Assembly (NCBI GenBank): GCA_965202745.1
Contig: CBDBCB010000017.1
Span: forward strand, 1-64,000
Source: JACKII01 sp965202745
Lineage (GTDB): Bacteria > Pseudomonadota > Alphaproteobacteria > Bin95
Length of the DNA: 64,000 bases
Reading direction: 5' to 3'
Shown here: positions 34,687-44,504 of the stretch, piece after piece
Position numbering within the stretch: position 1 is the first letter of the stretch
How the letters are laid out: each line of letters begins with the position of its first letter
Notes under the pieces: model-generated
Database searches by the model: none
What the model saw: the letters and a program-made list of their open reading frames with translations, nothing else
Told to the model about the DNA's origin: nothing
Position numbers and translations under genes: made by a program

Positions 34687-35530
34687 CCTGAAACAAGCGG
34701 TTCAGGTCGATTCCATAGACAAACAGACCACACTCATCTGCCGCCGCGATAACCTTGGCCCTGTCCAGCAGCAACGCGCTTCCAGCCTCAACCGCTATCC
34801 CTTTCAGGTTAGCGTTCGCGGCGCTGAGAACCGTATCCAGACCAATGGTGGGTAGATCAACCCGCTTGTCCTGTTGCGGTTTTGCGACTTTGACCAGCAC
34901 GCCGCCGCCGCCTTCACGCTTCAGGCTAGCTGCCCTGGACAACATGGCGTCGGTGCCCTCGGCCGCCTCGACGGCCAGCACGATGCCTTGCTGTACGACG
35001 GCTCCCTGGCCGACATCTGCCTTGCCCAGTGCCACGGCGACCTCTGCGCCACGCCGGATATCAAGCCAGTCTGCCTCTGCGGGGGTATGCTTTCCCAACC
35101 GACCTGCCGGCATGCGCGCCTCACCCCAGATGGAGTCTGCGCCGATCACACGAAAGCCCTCTGCCTCAAATTCGCGGATTATGGCGGTTAGCAGGGAGTC
35201 ATCGCCCAGCGCCCGCAAACTGGCTTTCGCCAGGAACCGGGCCGCGCGGGTGTCCGGACGAAGCGACAAAAGGGAAGGGCGGGTGACGCCGCCAGCGAAT
35301 ATTAGTTCCCGCACGCTGGCCTGGCGCAGCAGGCCTAGCACTTTGCTTCCATCGCCCATTCGTACCCAATTATGCGGGAAGCTGGATACGACACAGCTAT
35401 CTGCCTGTCCTCGCAATGCAAGAATAAAGACATCCCGGCCCAGACCGTTGGCTGCGCGGGCCAATTCTGCCGGCAATTGCCCCCGGCCAGCAATAATGCC
35501 GAGTGTACCCTTTGGGCCGATTTCAGCCAT
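34664..35530 (-). CDS. lpxI: UDP-2,3-diacylglucosamine diphosphatase LpxI
   Basis: Hydrolyses UDP-2,3-diacylglucosamine to lipid X. This is the DUF1009 form that replaces LpxH in alphaproteobacteria: LGIIAGRGQLPAELARAA, FAGGVTRPSLLSLRPD, GDDSLLTAIIREFEAEGF and KVAKPQQDKRVDLPTIGLDT. 288 residues, normal. It starts one base after the lpxA stop. Confidence 0.94.
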   Translation of the reverse strand: MAEIGPKGTLGIIAGRGQLPAELARAANGLGRDVFILALRGQADSCVVSSFPHNWVRMGDGSKVLGLLRQASVRELIFAGGVTRPSLLSLRPDTRAARFLAKASLRALGDDSLLTAIIREFEAEGFRVIGADSIWGEARMPAGRLGKHTPAEADWLDIRRGAEVAVALGKADVGQGAVVQQGIVLAVEAAEGTDAMLSRAASLKREGGGGVLVKVAKPQQDKRVDLPTIGLDTVLSAANANLKGIAVEAGSALLLDRAKVIAAADECGLFVYGIDLNRLFQDEPGNAG

Positions 35531-35531
35531 T

Positions 35532-36320
35532 TCAGGTCTTTGGCGTTAACACGCCACGCGATGTCTCGGAGCCGACAAATTCGACCATACTGCGCACGGC
35601 GGGGAAATCACCCAAGGCCGCTTCAACTTCCAGCAGCCTCTCTGTCAGAGTACCACTATCCTGGAACAGCAGATCATAAGCCTGGCGCAGCAGATCGATC
35701 TCCTGCCGCGCAAAGCCGCGGCGGCGCAGCCCGATCAGGTTCAGACCGGAAAGGTGAGCGTGAGAGCCGACGACGGTGCCATAGGGGATGACATCGTTGG
35801 TTACGCCAGACATGCCGCCAATCATAGAATGCGCGCCGATGCGAACATACTGATGAACAGCAGACAATCCGCCGAATATGGCAAAATCACCAACGTGCAC
35901 GTGCCCAGCCAGCGTTGCGTTGTTGGCCATGATGACATTGTTGCCGACCTGACAGTCGTGCGCCACATGTGCGCTGGCCATGAACAGGCAACCATTGCCA
36001 ACACGGGTGACCATGCCACCGCCTTCAGTGCCGGGGTTCATGGTCACGTACTCGCGGATCCGATTGTCACTGCCAATCTCCAGGCGGGAGGCCTCGCCTT
36101 GGAATTTCAGATCCTGGGGGCAATGACCGATGGAGGCGAACGGGTAGATCTCTGTTCGCTCGCCCACTGAAGTCTTACCGACAATCGCAATATGACTGTG
36201 TAACCGCACGCCAGCCGCCAGAGAAACGCCGCCGCCGACCAGACAGAACGGCCCGACTTCAACATCGTCAGCGAGTGTCGCACCAGCCTCTACTATGGCT
36301 GAGGGGTGAATAGTGGACAT
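35532..36320 (-). CDS. lpxA: UDP-N-acetylglucosamine acyltransferase
   Basis: First acyl transfer of lipid A synthesis. A left-handed beta helix of hexapeptide repeats (IHPSAIVEAGATLADDVEVG and onwards); the catalytic His is in FMASAHVAHDCQVGNNV. HLSGLNLIGLRRRGF is the usual C-terminal motif. 262 residues. It follows fabZ by 3 bases. Confidence 0.96.
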   Translation of the reverse strand: MSTIHPSAIVEAGATLADDVEVGPFCLVGGGVSLAAGVRLHSHIAIVGKTSVGERTEIYPFASIGHCPQDLKFQGEASRLEIGSDNRIREYVTMNPGTEGGGMVTRVGNGCLFMASAHVAHDCQVGNNVIMANNATLAGHVHVGDFAIFGGLSAVHQYVRIGAHSMIGGMSGVTNDVIPYGTVVGSHAHLSGLNLIGLRRRGFARQEIDLLRQAYDLLFQDSGTLTERLLEVEAALGDFPAVRSMVEFVGSETSRGVLTPKT

Positions 36321-36323
36321 TTG

Positions 36324-36788
36324 CTAGCGTTCCACGATCATTGCGCTGAAAATTGCTTCCGTGGCCAGTGTGCCGTCGACCGAGCATTCGCCCTTAAATT
36401 TCCATACTGGCCCGCGTTGCCGGTCCTTGGTTACGGTGATGCGGACCTGGTCGCCAGGCACGACCGGTTTGCGGAAACGGGCGTTCTCTATGGTCATGAA
36501 ATAGACGAGCCGCCCCTCCGCTTTATCGCCCAGTGTGGCTACGACCAGTGCTGCTGCTGCCTGCGCCATTGCCTCTATTAACAACACACCTGGCATAATC
36601 GGGTGGCCCGGAAAGTGGCCCTGGAACTGCGGTTCATTGATGGTGATGTTTTTCAGCGCTACTGCACGCTCGCCAACTTCGATTTCAAGGATCCGGTCAA
36701 TCAGGAGAATCGGATAGCGGTGCGGCAGCATCGCCAAGATCCTGTCGGCCATCACCGGAAGGTCAAAGGATGGGCCGGTTGTTGTCAT
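36324..36788 (-). CDS. fabZ: 3-hydroxyacyl-ACP dehydratase FabZ
   Basis: A hotdog-fold dehydratase of fatty acid synthesis. HRYPILLIDRI, the catalytic His in FQGHFPGHPIMPG and Glu in VLLIEAMAQAAA are present; 154 residues. In this position alphaproteobacteria usually have lpxD between bamA and fabZ; here bamA ends only 38 bp upstream of fabZ, with no lpxD. Confidence 0.96.
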   Translation of the reverse strand: MTTTGPSFDLPVMADRILAMLPHRYPILLIDRILEIEVGERAVALKNITINEPQFQGHFPGHPIMPGVLLIEAMAQAAAALVVATLGDKAEGRLVYFMTIENARFRKPVVPGDQVRITVTKDRQRGPVWKFKGECSVDGTLATEAIFSAMIVER

Positions 36789-36826
36789 TGCTGAAAATCC
36801 TGTTGTCCTGCTACGCGGTTGGGTTT

Positions 36827-39166
36827 CTAGAAACGGGTGCCGAAACTAAAAAACACGGTCTGTGTCTTGTCATACTGCTGTTTCATCACGGGAAAGCCAA
36901 CGTCAACCCGCACTGGACCAAATGGGGAAGTCCATGAAACGCCAACGCCGACCGATGCGCGAATTGCGGTATCGTTTGCGACCGATACCAATTTGCCCGT
37001 GTTATCGCGGATCTTGTCATTGTCCAGGCCAAACAGCGAGCCACCTTCCCCGAAAAGCCTACCTCGAATGCCCAGGTCATCCGGTAAACCCAGTGGGAAT
37101 TCCAACTCCAACGTGCCCGTGTAGTAAAAATTGCCACCGATCGCATCGTCGGTATCGAGGTCGCGCGGGCCGACGCCAGAAACGGCGAAACCCCGTAACC
37201 GGTTGCCACCAAGCGAGAAGCGTTGCAGCACGCTGGTATCTCGGGCAATGCCCAAAACCCCACCGGCTCGGCCGACTACCGACAGAACAACGTCTGGCGG
37301 CACTTCGTTGTACCATGCGCCGGTAAATCTGTTCTTGATGAAGCGTTCACTGCCGCCAAGTCCGGCAAGTTCGTTTGTAACGCTTAGAATATAGCCGGAT
37401 CTTGGCGAGAAGCGGCTATCGCGTTTGTCGAAAGTTAGCGAATGTTCAATCGATGAGGTTATCGATTTTCCTCTGGCATCCTGAACAAATGCAGAGGCTT
37501 GTGTGCCTGCAAGCAAGTCATCGCTGACTAACCCATAAATCCAGCTTTGCCGCAAATGCTCGCTGATGGCATAGCCCGAACGCAGTTTAAATCCGAGGGA
37601 GTTTAATTCGTACGAACTTTCGTCCGTATTATCCTGGTCGGTCTTGAAAATATCAAAACCAGCAGACATCCGGCGATTGAGGAAATAGGGTTCCGTGAAT
37701 GACATGTCGATCGTTTGCGTCCTGGCCGACACACGCAGACCAAGACGCAGATCCTGTCCTTTGCCTAGCAGATTGCGTTCCCGGATGGATGCATCGCCGA
37801 TCGGACCATCTTCGGTCGAAAAACCGGCGCCGAATGACAGTTCGCCTGTGGACGTTTCCTGAACCTTGACCGTGATATCGGTCCGGTCGGCTTGTACGGA
37901 CGGTTTGGTTTCCGTGGTAACGGTCTCGAAATAGCCCAGATTTGTAACACGCTGTTTGGACCGCCGCAGCTTGGCAGTGTTGAACGGGTCGCCTTCAGAC
38001 AGGCGGAATTCGCGCCGTATGACCCTGTCTTCGGTGCGGACATTGCCTTCAATATTGATCCGATTAACGTAGATTCTTGGGCCTTCACCAATCTGATAGA
38101 CGATGTTTACAACCCGTTTTGCGCGGTCCGGCCGTGCGGCGGGACGGATATCAACAAACGCAAAGCCCGCCTCTCCCGTGCGATCGGTCATCGCGTCGAT
38201 GTCCAGATCGATCAGATCAGCATTGTACCATTCGCCTGGCTCGGAGTTGATCAGCGGCAACAGGGTTGACGCATCAATCGCCGGGATATTGCTTTCAATA
38301 TCGATGGTGCCGAACCGGTAGCGCTCTCCCTCATCAATGGTAAATGTCAGGATAAAGCCGGTTTTGGAGGGGGTTAGCTCCGCCACCGCTGATTGAACCC
38401 GGAAATCGGCATAACCTTCCCGTAGGTAGAATTGGCGCAACGCCTGTTGATCAACGGAAAAGCGATCCGGGTCATAGACATCGCTGCTGGTCCAGAATTT
38501 CCAAAACCGGGTTTCAGTTGTCAAAATTTCATCGCGCAGCTCGCTATCGCTGAATTTCTTATTTCCAATGAAAACGATGCGCTCGACCGCCGTAAGCGGG
38601 CCTTCCTTAACTTCAAACACCACGTCGACGCGGTTTTGAGGCTGCATGATGAGCTTTGGTTCTACCGTCGCCGCAAAACGACCGCTGCGCCGATAGACAT
38701 CTAGGATGTGTTGGACGTCGGACTGAACCTTGGATCGTGTATAGATGCTACGCGGCTGGGTTTGTACTTCTGGCCGAAAATCATCATCGCTAATTCGTAA
38801 ATTGCCTTCAAACGCGACAAGACTAATGACCGGATTTTCATCCACCCGTACAATTAGAGACCGCTCGTTCGCGCCTTCCAGAATTTCAATCGCTGAGAAA
38901 AAGCCGGTTGCAAAAAGCCGCTTAAGCGACTCATTTACCGCGGCAAGATCAAACCGGTCGCCCGGCTGGATGGTCATGTAGGTCCGGACAGTTTCGGGAT
39001 CTATGCGCTGGGTGCCCTCGACCTTGATAGTCTCAATATTTCTGGGCACCGCAGATTGCGCCATGGCACCGTTCATCGAGACGGCGATTGTAGCCGTCAT
39101 CAACAAACAGGCGGCCAAAAGCCGATGGAACACAGCTACTCGCAAGCGGGCGTTTCCCTTGTGCAC
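36827..39166 (-). CDS. bamA: Outer membrane protein assembly factor BamA
   Basis: 779 residues. Signal peptide ends near NGAMAQ; five POTRA repeats follow (first IETIKVEGTQRIDPETVRTY, last with TEDRVIRREFRLSEGDPF); then an Omp85 barrel with GGNRLRGF (loop 6, R-G-F) and a C-terminal Phe in VFFSFGTRF. Inserts beta-barrel proteins in the outer membrane. The first codon is GTG; rseP ends 6 bp upstream. Confidence 0.96.
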   Translation of the reverse strand: MHKGNARLRVAVFHRLLAACLLMTATIAVSMNGAMAQSAVPRNIETIKVEGTQRIDPETVRTYMTIQPGDRFDLAAVNESLKRLFATGFFSAIEILEGANERSLIVRVDENPVISLVAFEGNLRISDDDFRPEVQTQPRSIYTRSKVQSDVQHILDVYRRSGRFAATVEPKLIMQPQNRVDVVFEVKEGPLTAVERIVFIGNKKFSDSELRDEILTTETRFWKFWTSSDVYDPDRFSVDQQALRQFYLREGYADFRVQSAVAELTPSKTGFILTFTIDEGERYRFGTIDIESNIPAIDASTLLPLINSEPGEWYNADLIDLDIDAMTDRTGEAGFAFVDIRPAARPDRAKRVVNIVYQIGEGPRIYVNRINIEGNVRTEDRVIRREFRLSEGDPFNTAKLRRSKQRVTNLGYFETVTTETKPSVQADRTDITVKVQETSTGELSFGAGFSTEDGPIGDASIRERNLLGKGQDLRLGLRVSARTQTIDMSFTEPYFLNRRMSAGFDIFKTDQDNTDESSYELNSLGFKLRSGYAISEHLRQSWIYGLVSDDLLAGTQASAFVQDARGKSITSSIEHSLTFDKRDSRFSPRSGYILSVTNELAGLGGSERFIKNRFTGAWYNEVPPDVVLSVVGRAGGVLGIARDTSVLQRFSLGGNRLRGFAVSGVGPRDLDTDDAIGGNFYYTGTLELEFPLGLPDDLGIRGRLFGEGGSLFGLDNDKIRDNTGKLVSVANDTAIRASVGVGVSWTSPFGPVRVDVGFPVMKQQYDKTQTVFFSFGTRF

Positions 39167-39172
39167 AGAGAC

Positions 39173-40288
39173 TCAAACGCTAAAAAATTCGAGTACCCGG
39201 AAATAGACGAGATCGTTCCAAGACGCAAAGATCATCAACGCGATAACCAGCCCAAAACCGAACCGCAGGCCCGTGTCGCGTACTTTTTCCGGTAACGGTT
39301 TGCCTCTCAGTGCTTCGATAAAAAAGAAAAGCAGATGGCCGCCATCCAGCATGGGCACCGGCAATAAATTGATCAGTGCGAGGTTGATGGACAATAGCAC
39401 CATGAAGTTGAGTGTGGCCGCAAACCCGTGCTGAGCAACCTCTCCAGATATGTGGGCGATGCGCGCCACACCCCCGATTTCGTTAGATGAACGGTCGCCG
39501 CTCAGAATTTGTCCGATAACCTCAAAGATGGTCCCGACGAGCACCCAGGTTTGACGGAAGGCCTCTACAACAGCGGTAAAAGGGTCGTGGACTGTCTGCT
39601 CGTAACCTTTGCGGGTCACGCCGATCCGGCCAAACGCTTGCGGGTTACCGAAGCTGTTCTTTTGTTCGATTTGCTCCGGCGTCAGGCGCAGTTGAATCGT
39701 TTCACCCGCCCGATCGACCTCCGCCATCATCGTTTCGCCGGGCCGCAAGGAAATGATGCGCTGCAAATCCTCGAAACGCTGAACCGATTCACCGTTCAGC
39801 CGCGAAAAGCGATCACCGGGTACCATGCCTGCCTGCTCAGCCGGGCTCCCGGCCAATACTTCGCCGACAACGGGCGGCGTGTAGGATTGGCCGATAGTCA
39901 TGAATGTTGCCGCCAATACCACGATGGCGAACAGAATGTTGGCCGCAGGCCCGGCTATCACGATTGCAATGCGCTTGAGCACTGGCTGTGTGGGAAAGGC
40001 TGTTGCCCTTTCCTCCGGTGTCATCGCCATCACGGCGACTTCGTTCGGCGCAGAGGTTTCGTCGGCATCACCCCGCATCCGCACGTAACCCCCCAGGGGC
40101 AATAGTGCAATCCGCCAGCGAGTGCCATGCCGATCGTGCCAGTGTAGCAATTCCCGGCCAAAGCCGATGGAGAACACTTCCACATGGACGCCGCAACGCC
40201 GTGCCACCCAGAAATGACCGTACTCGTGGACAAAGACCAGCACGGACAGAATTGCGATGAAGGGCAGGATATAGTCGAGCAACAACAT
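39173..40288 (-). CDS. rseP: RseP-type site-2 membrane protease
   Basis: 371 residues. The zinc site is VFVHEYGHFWVARRCG (HExxH) and the second metal-binding motif is PMLDGGHLLFFFIEALRGK (LDG). One PDZ domain lies between (VVGEVLAGSPAEQAGMVPGD). It cuts membrane-bound anti-sigma factors and remnant signal peptides. Its place between dxr and bamA is standard. Confidence 0.95.
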   Translation of the reverse strand: MLLLDYILPFIAILSVLVFVHEYGHFWVARRCGVHVEVFSIGFGRELLHWHDRHGTRWRIALLPLGGYVRMRGDADETSAPNEVAVMAMTPEERATAFPTQPVLKRIAIVIAGPAANILFAIVVLAATFMTIGQSYTPPVVGEVLAGSPAEQAGMVPGDRFSRLNGESVQRFEDLQRIISLRPGETMMAEVDRAGETIQLRLTPEQIEQKNSFGNPQAFGRIGVTRKGYEQTVHDPFTAVVEAFRQTWVLVGTIFEVIGQILSGDRSSNEIGGVARIAHISGEVAQHGFAATLNFMVLLSINLALINLLPVPMLDGGHLLFFFIEALRGKPLPEKVRDTGLRFGFGLVIALMIFASWNDLVYFRVLEFFSV

Positions 40289-40323
40289 TGTCTGGCTTGC
40301 GCCCTTCTCATTTTGAAGCGTCT

Positions 40324-41520
40324 CTACGACGAGGCGCGGCGGGTCATCAAGACGCTGTTCGGTTGGCGGGCGATCACTTTCTTCGCGGTCATCCGCGCAG
40401 CATTGTCCGCGGCCCAGACTGTTGGCAGATCCGACAGAGGAACCACAGGTTCTATTTCCAACACGGTTTCGACGATGCTGGCAATGTCGAGAAAGCCAAT
40501 TTCTTCAGCCAGGAAAGCCTCAACCGCCACTTCATTGGCCGCGTTGAGAACTACCGGTGCCGTACCACCTGCCATCATGGCAGCCCGAGCGAGACGCAGA
40601 GCAGGAAAACGCCTTTCATCGGGCGCCTCGAAGGTAAGTTGGCCGATCTGCGCCAAATTCAACCGCTCCTGCGCGCAAGCAGCACGATTCGGCCAATAGA
40701 GGGCCACGGATATCGGCGTCCGCATATCCGGCAGCCCCAATTGGGCCAGGGTCGAGCCATCGTGGTACTCCACCATGCTGTGAATGATGGATTGCGGATG
40801 CACCAGCACCTCAATCTGATTGGCAGGGACAGGAAACAGATGGTCGGCTTCGATCAGTTCCAGTCCCTTATTGAACATCGTAGCGGAGTCGATGGTAATT
40901 TTCGCACCCATGTCCCAATTGGGATGCTTGAGCGCCTCTTTCAGGCCGGCAGCCTGCATCTCTGCCGTAGACCAGGTCCGGAACGGACCGCCGGAGGCTG
41001 TGAGGATGATACGGGCAATGGTCTCAGGACGCTCGAAGTCGAAGACCTGAAATATCGCATTGTGTTCGCTGTCGGCTGGCAGCAACTGCCCGCCTGCTGC
41101 TTTTGCCGTCTGGGTGAAAAGGTGACCGGCGCATACCAAGCTTTCCTTGTTGGCCAGCGCAACAGTTGCGCCGTGTTCCACCGCCGCAAGTGTTGGCACC
41201 AGACCTGCTGCGCCCACGATAGCGGCCATTACCCAGTCGGCAGACATTTTCGCCGCTTCCATGATGGCGGCATCCCCCGCGCCAACAGCGATACCGGATC
41301 CGGACAGGGCATCGGCGACAGCAGCAGCTGCTGCCTCGTCAGCCATGGCGACGAACTGAGGATGAAGGCGGCGCGCCTGGGCGATCATTCCGGCGGCGTT
41401 TGTATTGCCGGTCAGCGCCACAACATCAAACAGCTCCGGCGCTTCGGCCAGCAGGTCGGCGGTTGTTTCACCGACAGAGCCTGTAGTGCCCAGGACGGTT
41501 ACTTTGCGTACATCGCTCAT
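40324..41520 (-). CDS. dxr: 1-deoxy-D-xylulose 5-phosphate reductoisomerase
   Basis: Second step of the MEP isoprenoid pathway, NADPH dependent. VTVLGTTGSVGETTADLLAE is the dinucleotide site; ALANKESLVCAGHLF and LPADSEHNAIFQVFD form the metal and substrate site. The ATG at 41520 overlaps the cdsA stop (ATGA), and the longer frame to 41550 lies inside cdsA. Confidence 0.95.
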   Translation of the reverse strand: MSDVRKVTVLGTTGSVGETTADLLAEAPELFDVVALTGNTNAAGMIAQARRLHPQFVAMADEAAAAAVADALSGSGIAVGAGDAAIMEAAKMSADWVMAAIVGAAGLVPTLAAVEHGATVALANKESLVCAGHLFTQTAKAAGGQLLPADSEHNAIFQVFDFERPETIARIILTASGGPFRTWSTAEMQAAGLKEALKHPNWDMGAKITIDSATMFNKGLELIEADHLFPVPANQIEVLVHPQSIIHSMVEYHDGSTLAQLGLPDMRTPISVALYWPNRAACAQERLNLAQIGQLTFEAPDERRFPALRLARAAMMAGGTAPVVLNAANEVAVEAFLAEEIGFLDIASIVETVLEIEPVVPLSDLPTVWAADNAARMTAKKVIARQPNSVLMTRRASS

Positions 41521-42347
41521 AGCCACCGCCATTCCAATAAATACATGCACGCGGCAGCGGGTGCAGCAGCCAGTAGACTGTCTAAGCGGTCGAGTACGCC
41601 GCCGTGGCCGGGAATCAGGGCGCCGGAGTCTTTGGCATTGAACCGGCGCTTCATGTACGACTCACATAAGTCGCCAGCCCCGCTCGCCAGTCCGATGATC
41701 GCACCGGCAACAGCAGCCAGCCCCAGCAATTCTCCCGTTACAGCATAGGAGAGCGCAAAGCCCATTATAGCTGCGCCCGCCAAACCTGCCAAGGAGCCTG
41801 TCCAGGTTTTTGCCGGGCTGATGGTGGGGGCGAGACGCGGGCCACCGACAGCGCGGCCGACCAGAAAGGCGGCTGTATCGGTGGTCCAAACGACCGCAAA
41901 CAGCCAGACAATCAGGTCGAAACCGTCGCCGGGAATGTTCCGTAACCAGATCAGGCTGAGCCCGGCGGGTACAATCGCCAGTGAGCCGGCCGCCAGCCAC
42001 TCGCGGCCGCGTTGGGTGTTAAGGCCGATGGGCACCCGGCCGAGTGCGATATACAAAACAACACAGCCACCTAAGCCAATATCATAACGCCCGGTGGCGC
42101 TGGAGCCGGCGATAATCAGCAATGCGCCGGTGGCCAGGGCCAAGCTTGGGATATAGCTCTGGGCACCACCGCAAAGGCGCGCCCATTCGCGGGCGATCAT
42201 GCCAGCACAGAACAGGATCAACAGCGAAAATGGCCATCCGCTCACCCAGGTCAAGCCGATCGCCAGCGGGATCATGACGGCCGCGGCGATAACCCGGGAG
42301 CCAAAACTGCTACTGGAAATGGCGTTAGCCAGCACGGCGGCCACCAA
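41517..42347 (-). CDS. cdsA: Phosphatidate cytidylyltransferase
   Basis: Makes CDP-diacylglycerol in the membrane. The signature KRRFNAKDSGALIPGHGGVL followed by DRLDSL is complete. About 276 residues with seven or eight helices. The start is a TTG or GTG within the last codons of uppS (42347 or 42344), so translation is likely coupled. Confidence 0.94.
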   Translation of the reverse strand: MVAAVLANAISSSSFGSRVIAAAVMIPLAIGLTWVSGWPFSLLILFCAGMIAREWARLCGGAQSYIPSLALATGALLIIAGSSATGRYDIGLGGCVVLYIALGRVPIGLNTQRGREWLAAGSLAIVPAGLSLIWLRNIPGDGFDLIVWLFAVVWTTDTAAFLVGRAVGGPRLAPTISPAKTWTGSLAGLAGAAIMGFALSYAVTGELLGLAAVAGAIIGLASGAGDLCESYMKRRFNAKDSGALIPGHGGVLDRLDSLLAAAPAAACMYLLEWRWL

Positions 42348-43080
42348 AGCGGCGATCTCTCAGAGAGAAATTATTCACCGCCTCAGCCAATGCCTCGCGG
42401 CCAAAGTCTGGCCAATAAAGGTCAGTGAAGACAAACTCGCTATAGGCTATTTGCCAAAGCAGGAAGTTAGAAAGCCGCATTTCACCGCTGGTTCTGATCA
42501 GAATGTCGGGGTCGGGAATATTGTGGGTGTAGAGGTGGTTGGCAAACATCGCCTCATCGATGGCTGCAGGGTCTATCGTTCCCGCTGCCGCTTTTTCCGC
42601 TATCAGGCGGGTTGCGCGAACCAATTCTGCGCGGCTGCCATAACTGAGCGCGATAACCACTGTCAGATCAGAATTGCCGGCTGACTTTTCCTCGAACTCG
42701 GAAACTGTATCTTTCACATCCTGGGGCAGGGGCGCGCGGTCGCCAATCACGATCAGCCGCACGCCCTTGCCGGTCATGCTTTTCTGCTCCTGGCGCATAG
42801 TATATCGCAGCAGTCCCATCAAATCGGAAACTTCTTCGGTAGACCGCTTCCAGTTCTCGGACGAAAAACTATAGAGCGTGAGATATTTGATGCCCATGTC
42901 GAGCGCGGCGAGCACTGTCTCCTTTGCCGCCTGTGCGCCACGGCGGTGACCGGCGGCCCGCGGCAGGTTCCGCTCGGCGGCCCAGCGGCCGTTGCCGTCC
43001 ATGATGATAGCGACATGCTGCGGCACAGCCGGTGTGGCTGCGGGCGAAGACGTCGGCGAGGCGAGGGGTTTTTCAGTCAT
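42325..43080 (-). CDS. uppS: Undecaprenyl diphosphate synthase
   Basis: Makes the C55 lipid carrier for cell wall and LPS. VAIIMDGNGRWAAERNLPR holds the catalytic Asp, LTLYSFSSENWKRS the substrate loop and DILIRTSGEMRLSNFLLWQ the C-terminal signature. 251 residues including an N-terminal Pro/Ala-rich lead of about 20. Confidence 0.96.
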   Translation of the reverse strand: MTEKPLASPTSSPAATPAVPQHVAIIMDGNGRWAAERNLPRAAGHRRGAQAAKETVLAALDMGIKYLTLYSFSSENWKRSTEEVSDLMGLLRYTMRQEQKSMTGKGVRLIVIGDRAPLPQDVKDTVSEFEEKSAGNSDLTVVIALSYGSRAELVRATRLIAEKAAAGTIDPAAIDEAMFANHLYTHNIPDPDILIRTSGEMRLSNFLLWQIAYSEFVFTDLYWPDFGREALAEAVNNFSLRDRRFGGRRAG

Positions 43081-43111
43081 GAGCCAGGCGCTGCGCTATG
43101 GTCAACACAGC

Positions 43112-43669
43112 CTAGACCTGCATGATTTCCTTTTCCTTAGCGGCAGCCAACTCATCGATTTCCTTGACGTGGCTGTCGGTGGTTTTCTGGATGTCGTCGG
43201 CGAACATCTTTTGCTCGTCCTGGCTGAGTTCGCCGTTTTTCTCCATCCGTTTCAGCGTGTCCATGCCATCACGGCGGACGTTGCGGACGGCGACTTTGGC
43301 CTGCTCTGCGTACCGGCCTGCGACCTTGGTCAACTCGCGCCGGCGTTCTTCGGAGAGTTCAGGGATGGGAATCCGGACCAATTGGCCATCGGATGCCGGG
43401 TTCAGCCCCAGGTCAGATTCGCGGATCGACTTCTCAACCGCGCTGACCATCGACTTGTCCCAGACCTGAACGGTCAGCAATCGGGGCTCGGGCACGCCAA
43501 CGGTGCCAACCTGGTTCAACGGCATTTTCGAGCCATAGGCATCTACAGTGATGCTATCGAGCAAGGCGGTGGAGGCGCGGCCTGTCCGCAGGCCGCCAAA
43601 TTCGCGTTTCAGTGCTTCGATCGCACCGTGCATGCGGCGCTCTACATCATCGATATCGCTGTCAGCCAT
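43112..43669 (-). CDS. frr: Ribosome recycling factor
   Basis: 185 residues with the two-domain RRF sequence: EALKREFGGLRTGRASTALL, PRLLTVQVWDKSMVSAVEKS and RRRELTKVAGRYAEQAKVAV. Splits post-termination ribosomes with EF-G. Standard place between pyrH and uppS. Confidence 0.97.
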   Translation of the reverse strand: MADSDIDDVERRMHGAIEALKREFGGLRTGRASTALLDSITVDAYGSKMPLNQVGTVGVPEPRLLTVQVWDKSMVSAVEKSIRESDLGLNPASDGQLVRIPIPELSEERRRELTKVAGRYAEQAKVAVRNVRRDGMDTLKRMEKNGELSQDEQKMFADDIQKTTDSHVKEIDELAAAKEKEIMQV

Positions 43670-43719
43670 GATTGGTACTCCACTTTACCTGGAACGCCGC
43701 GCCCTGATGCTGCTGCGGC

Positions 43720-44475
43720 TCAGCCGGTCACGATCGTGAACCGGCCCTCGCCGCGCAGCGCCTGGATAAAGGCGCCGGGCGTATGAATCGAAAATACGAG
43801 AATAGGTATGCTGTTCTCACGCGCAAGAGCGATCGCAGCGGTATCCATCACACCAAGGTCGCGCGCCAACACATCCAGGAAGCTCAGTTTTTCAAACCGC
43901 TCCGCTGTCGGGTTTGTTTTAGGGTCAGCGCTATAGACGCCGTCGACCTGGGTGCCCTTCAGCAGGGCATCACAGCCCATCTCCGATGCGCGCAGAGCAG
44001 CCGCGGTGTCAGTGGTAAAAAACGGGTTGCCTGTTCCGGCAGCAAAAATGACTACCCGCCCGCGTTCCAGGTGACGTTGGGCGCGCCGGCGGATATAGGG
44101 CTCGCAGACGGTTGCCATAGGAATCGCCGATTGGACCCTAGTTGACTGGCCCCGGCTCTCAAGCGCGCTCTGCAAGGCCAGCGCGTTGATGACGGTTGCC
44201 AGCATACCCATGTGGTCGCCGGTCGCGCGCTCCATGCCCCAGCCTTCGGCCTTCATGCCGCGGAATATGTTGCCGCCGCCGACGACCACACACACTTCCA
44301 CACCAAGCTCGCAAACGCCGATAATGTCATCAGCGATGCGGGACACGGTGTCAGGATCGATGCCATAGTCCTGCTCGCCCATCAGGGCTTCGCCGGAGAC
44401 CTTCAACAAGATCCGGCGGTAAACCGGGGCGGTGCCCGGTTTGTCAGATGGACCGTCTTCGCTTTCGTCCGACAT
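43720..44475 (-). CDS. pyrH: UMP kinase
   Basis: Phosphorylates UMP to UDP. RRILLKVSGEALMG is the N-terminal phosphate loop, VVVGGGNIFRGMKAEGWG and GTGNPFFTTDTAAALRASEM are typical of the amino acid kinase fold of bacterial UMP kinase. An acidic N-terminal extension of about 18 residues precedes it. Confidence 0.96.
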   Translation of the reverse strand: MSDESEDGPSDKPGTAPVYRRILLKVSGEALMGEQDYGIDPDTVSRIADDIIGVCELGVEVCVVVGGGNIFRGMKAEGWGMERATGDHMGMLATVINALALQSALESRGQSTRVQSAIPMATVCEPYIRRRAQRHLERGRVVIFAAGTGNPFFTTDTAAALRASEMGCDALLKGTQVDGVYSADPKTNPTAERFEKLSFLDVLARDLGVMDTAAIALARENSIPILVFSIHTPGAFIQALRGEGRFTIVTG

Positions 44476-44504
44476 CGAATGGGTTCCCTGGTGCGTTTGG
44501 AAGC

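Noticed and set aside
40288..41748. A 486-residue open frame on the plus strand opposite dxr and cdsA
   Set aside because: It overlaps the well-supported dxr gene in antisense, and the composition follows from GC-rich codon use on the other strand.
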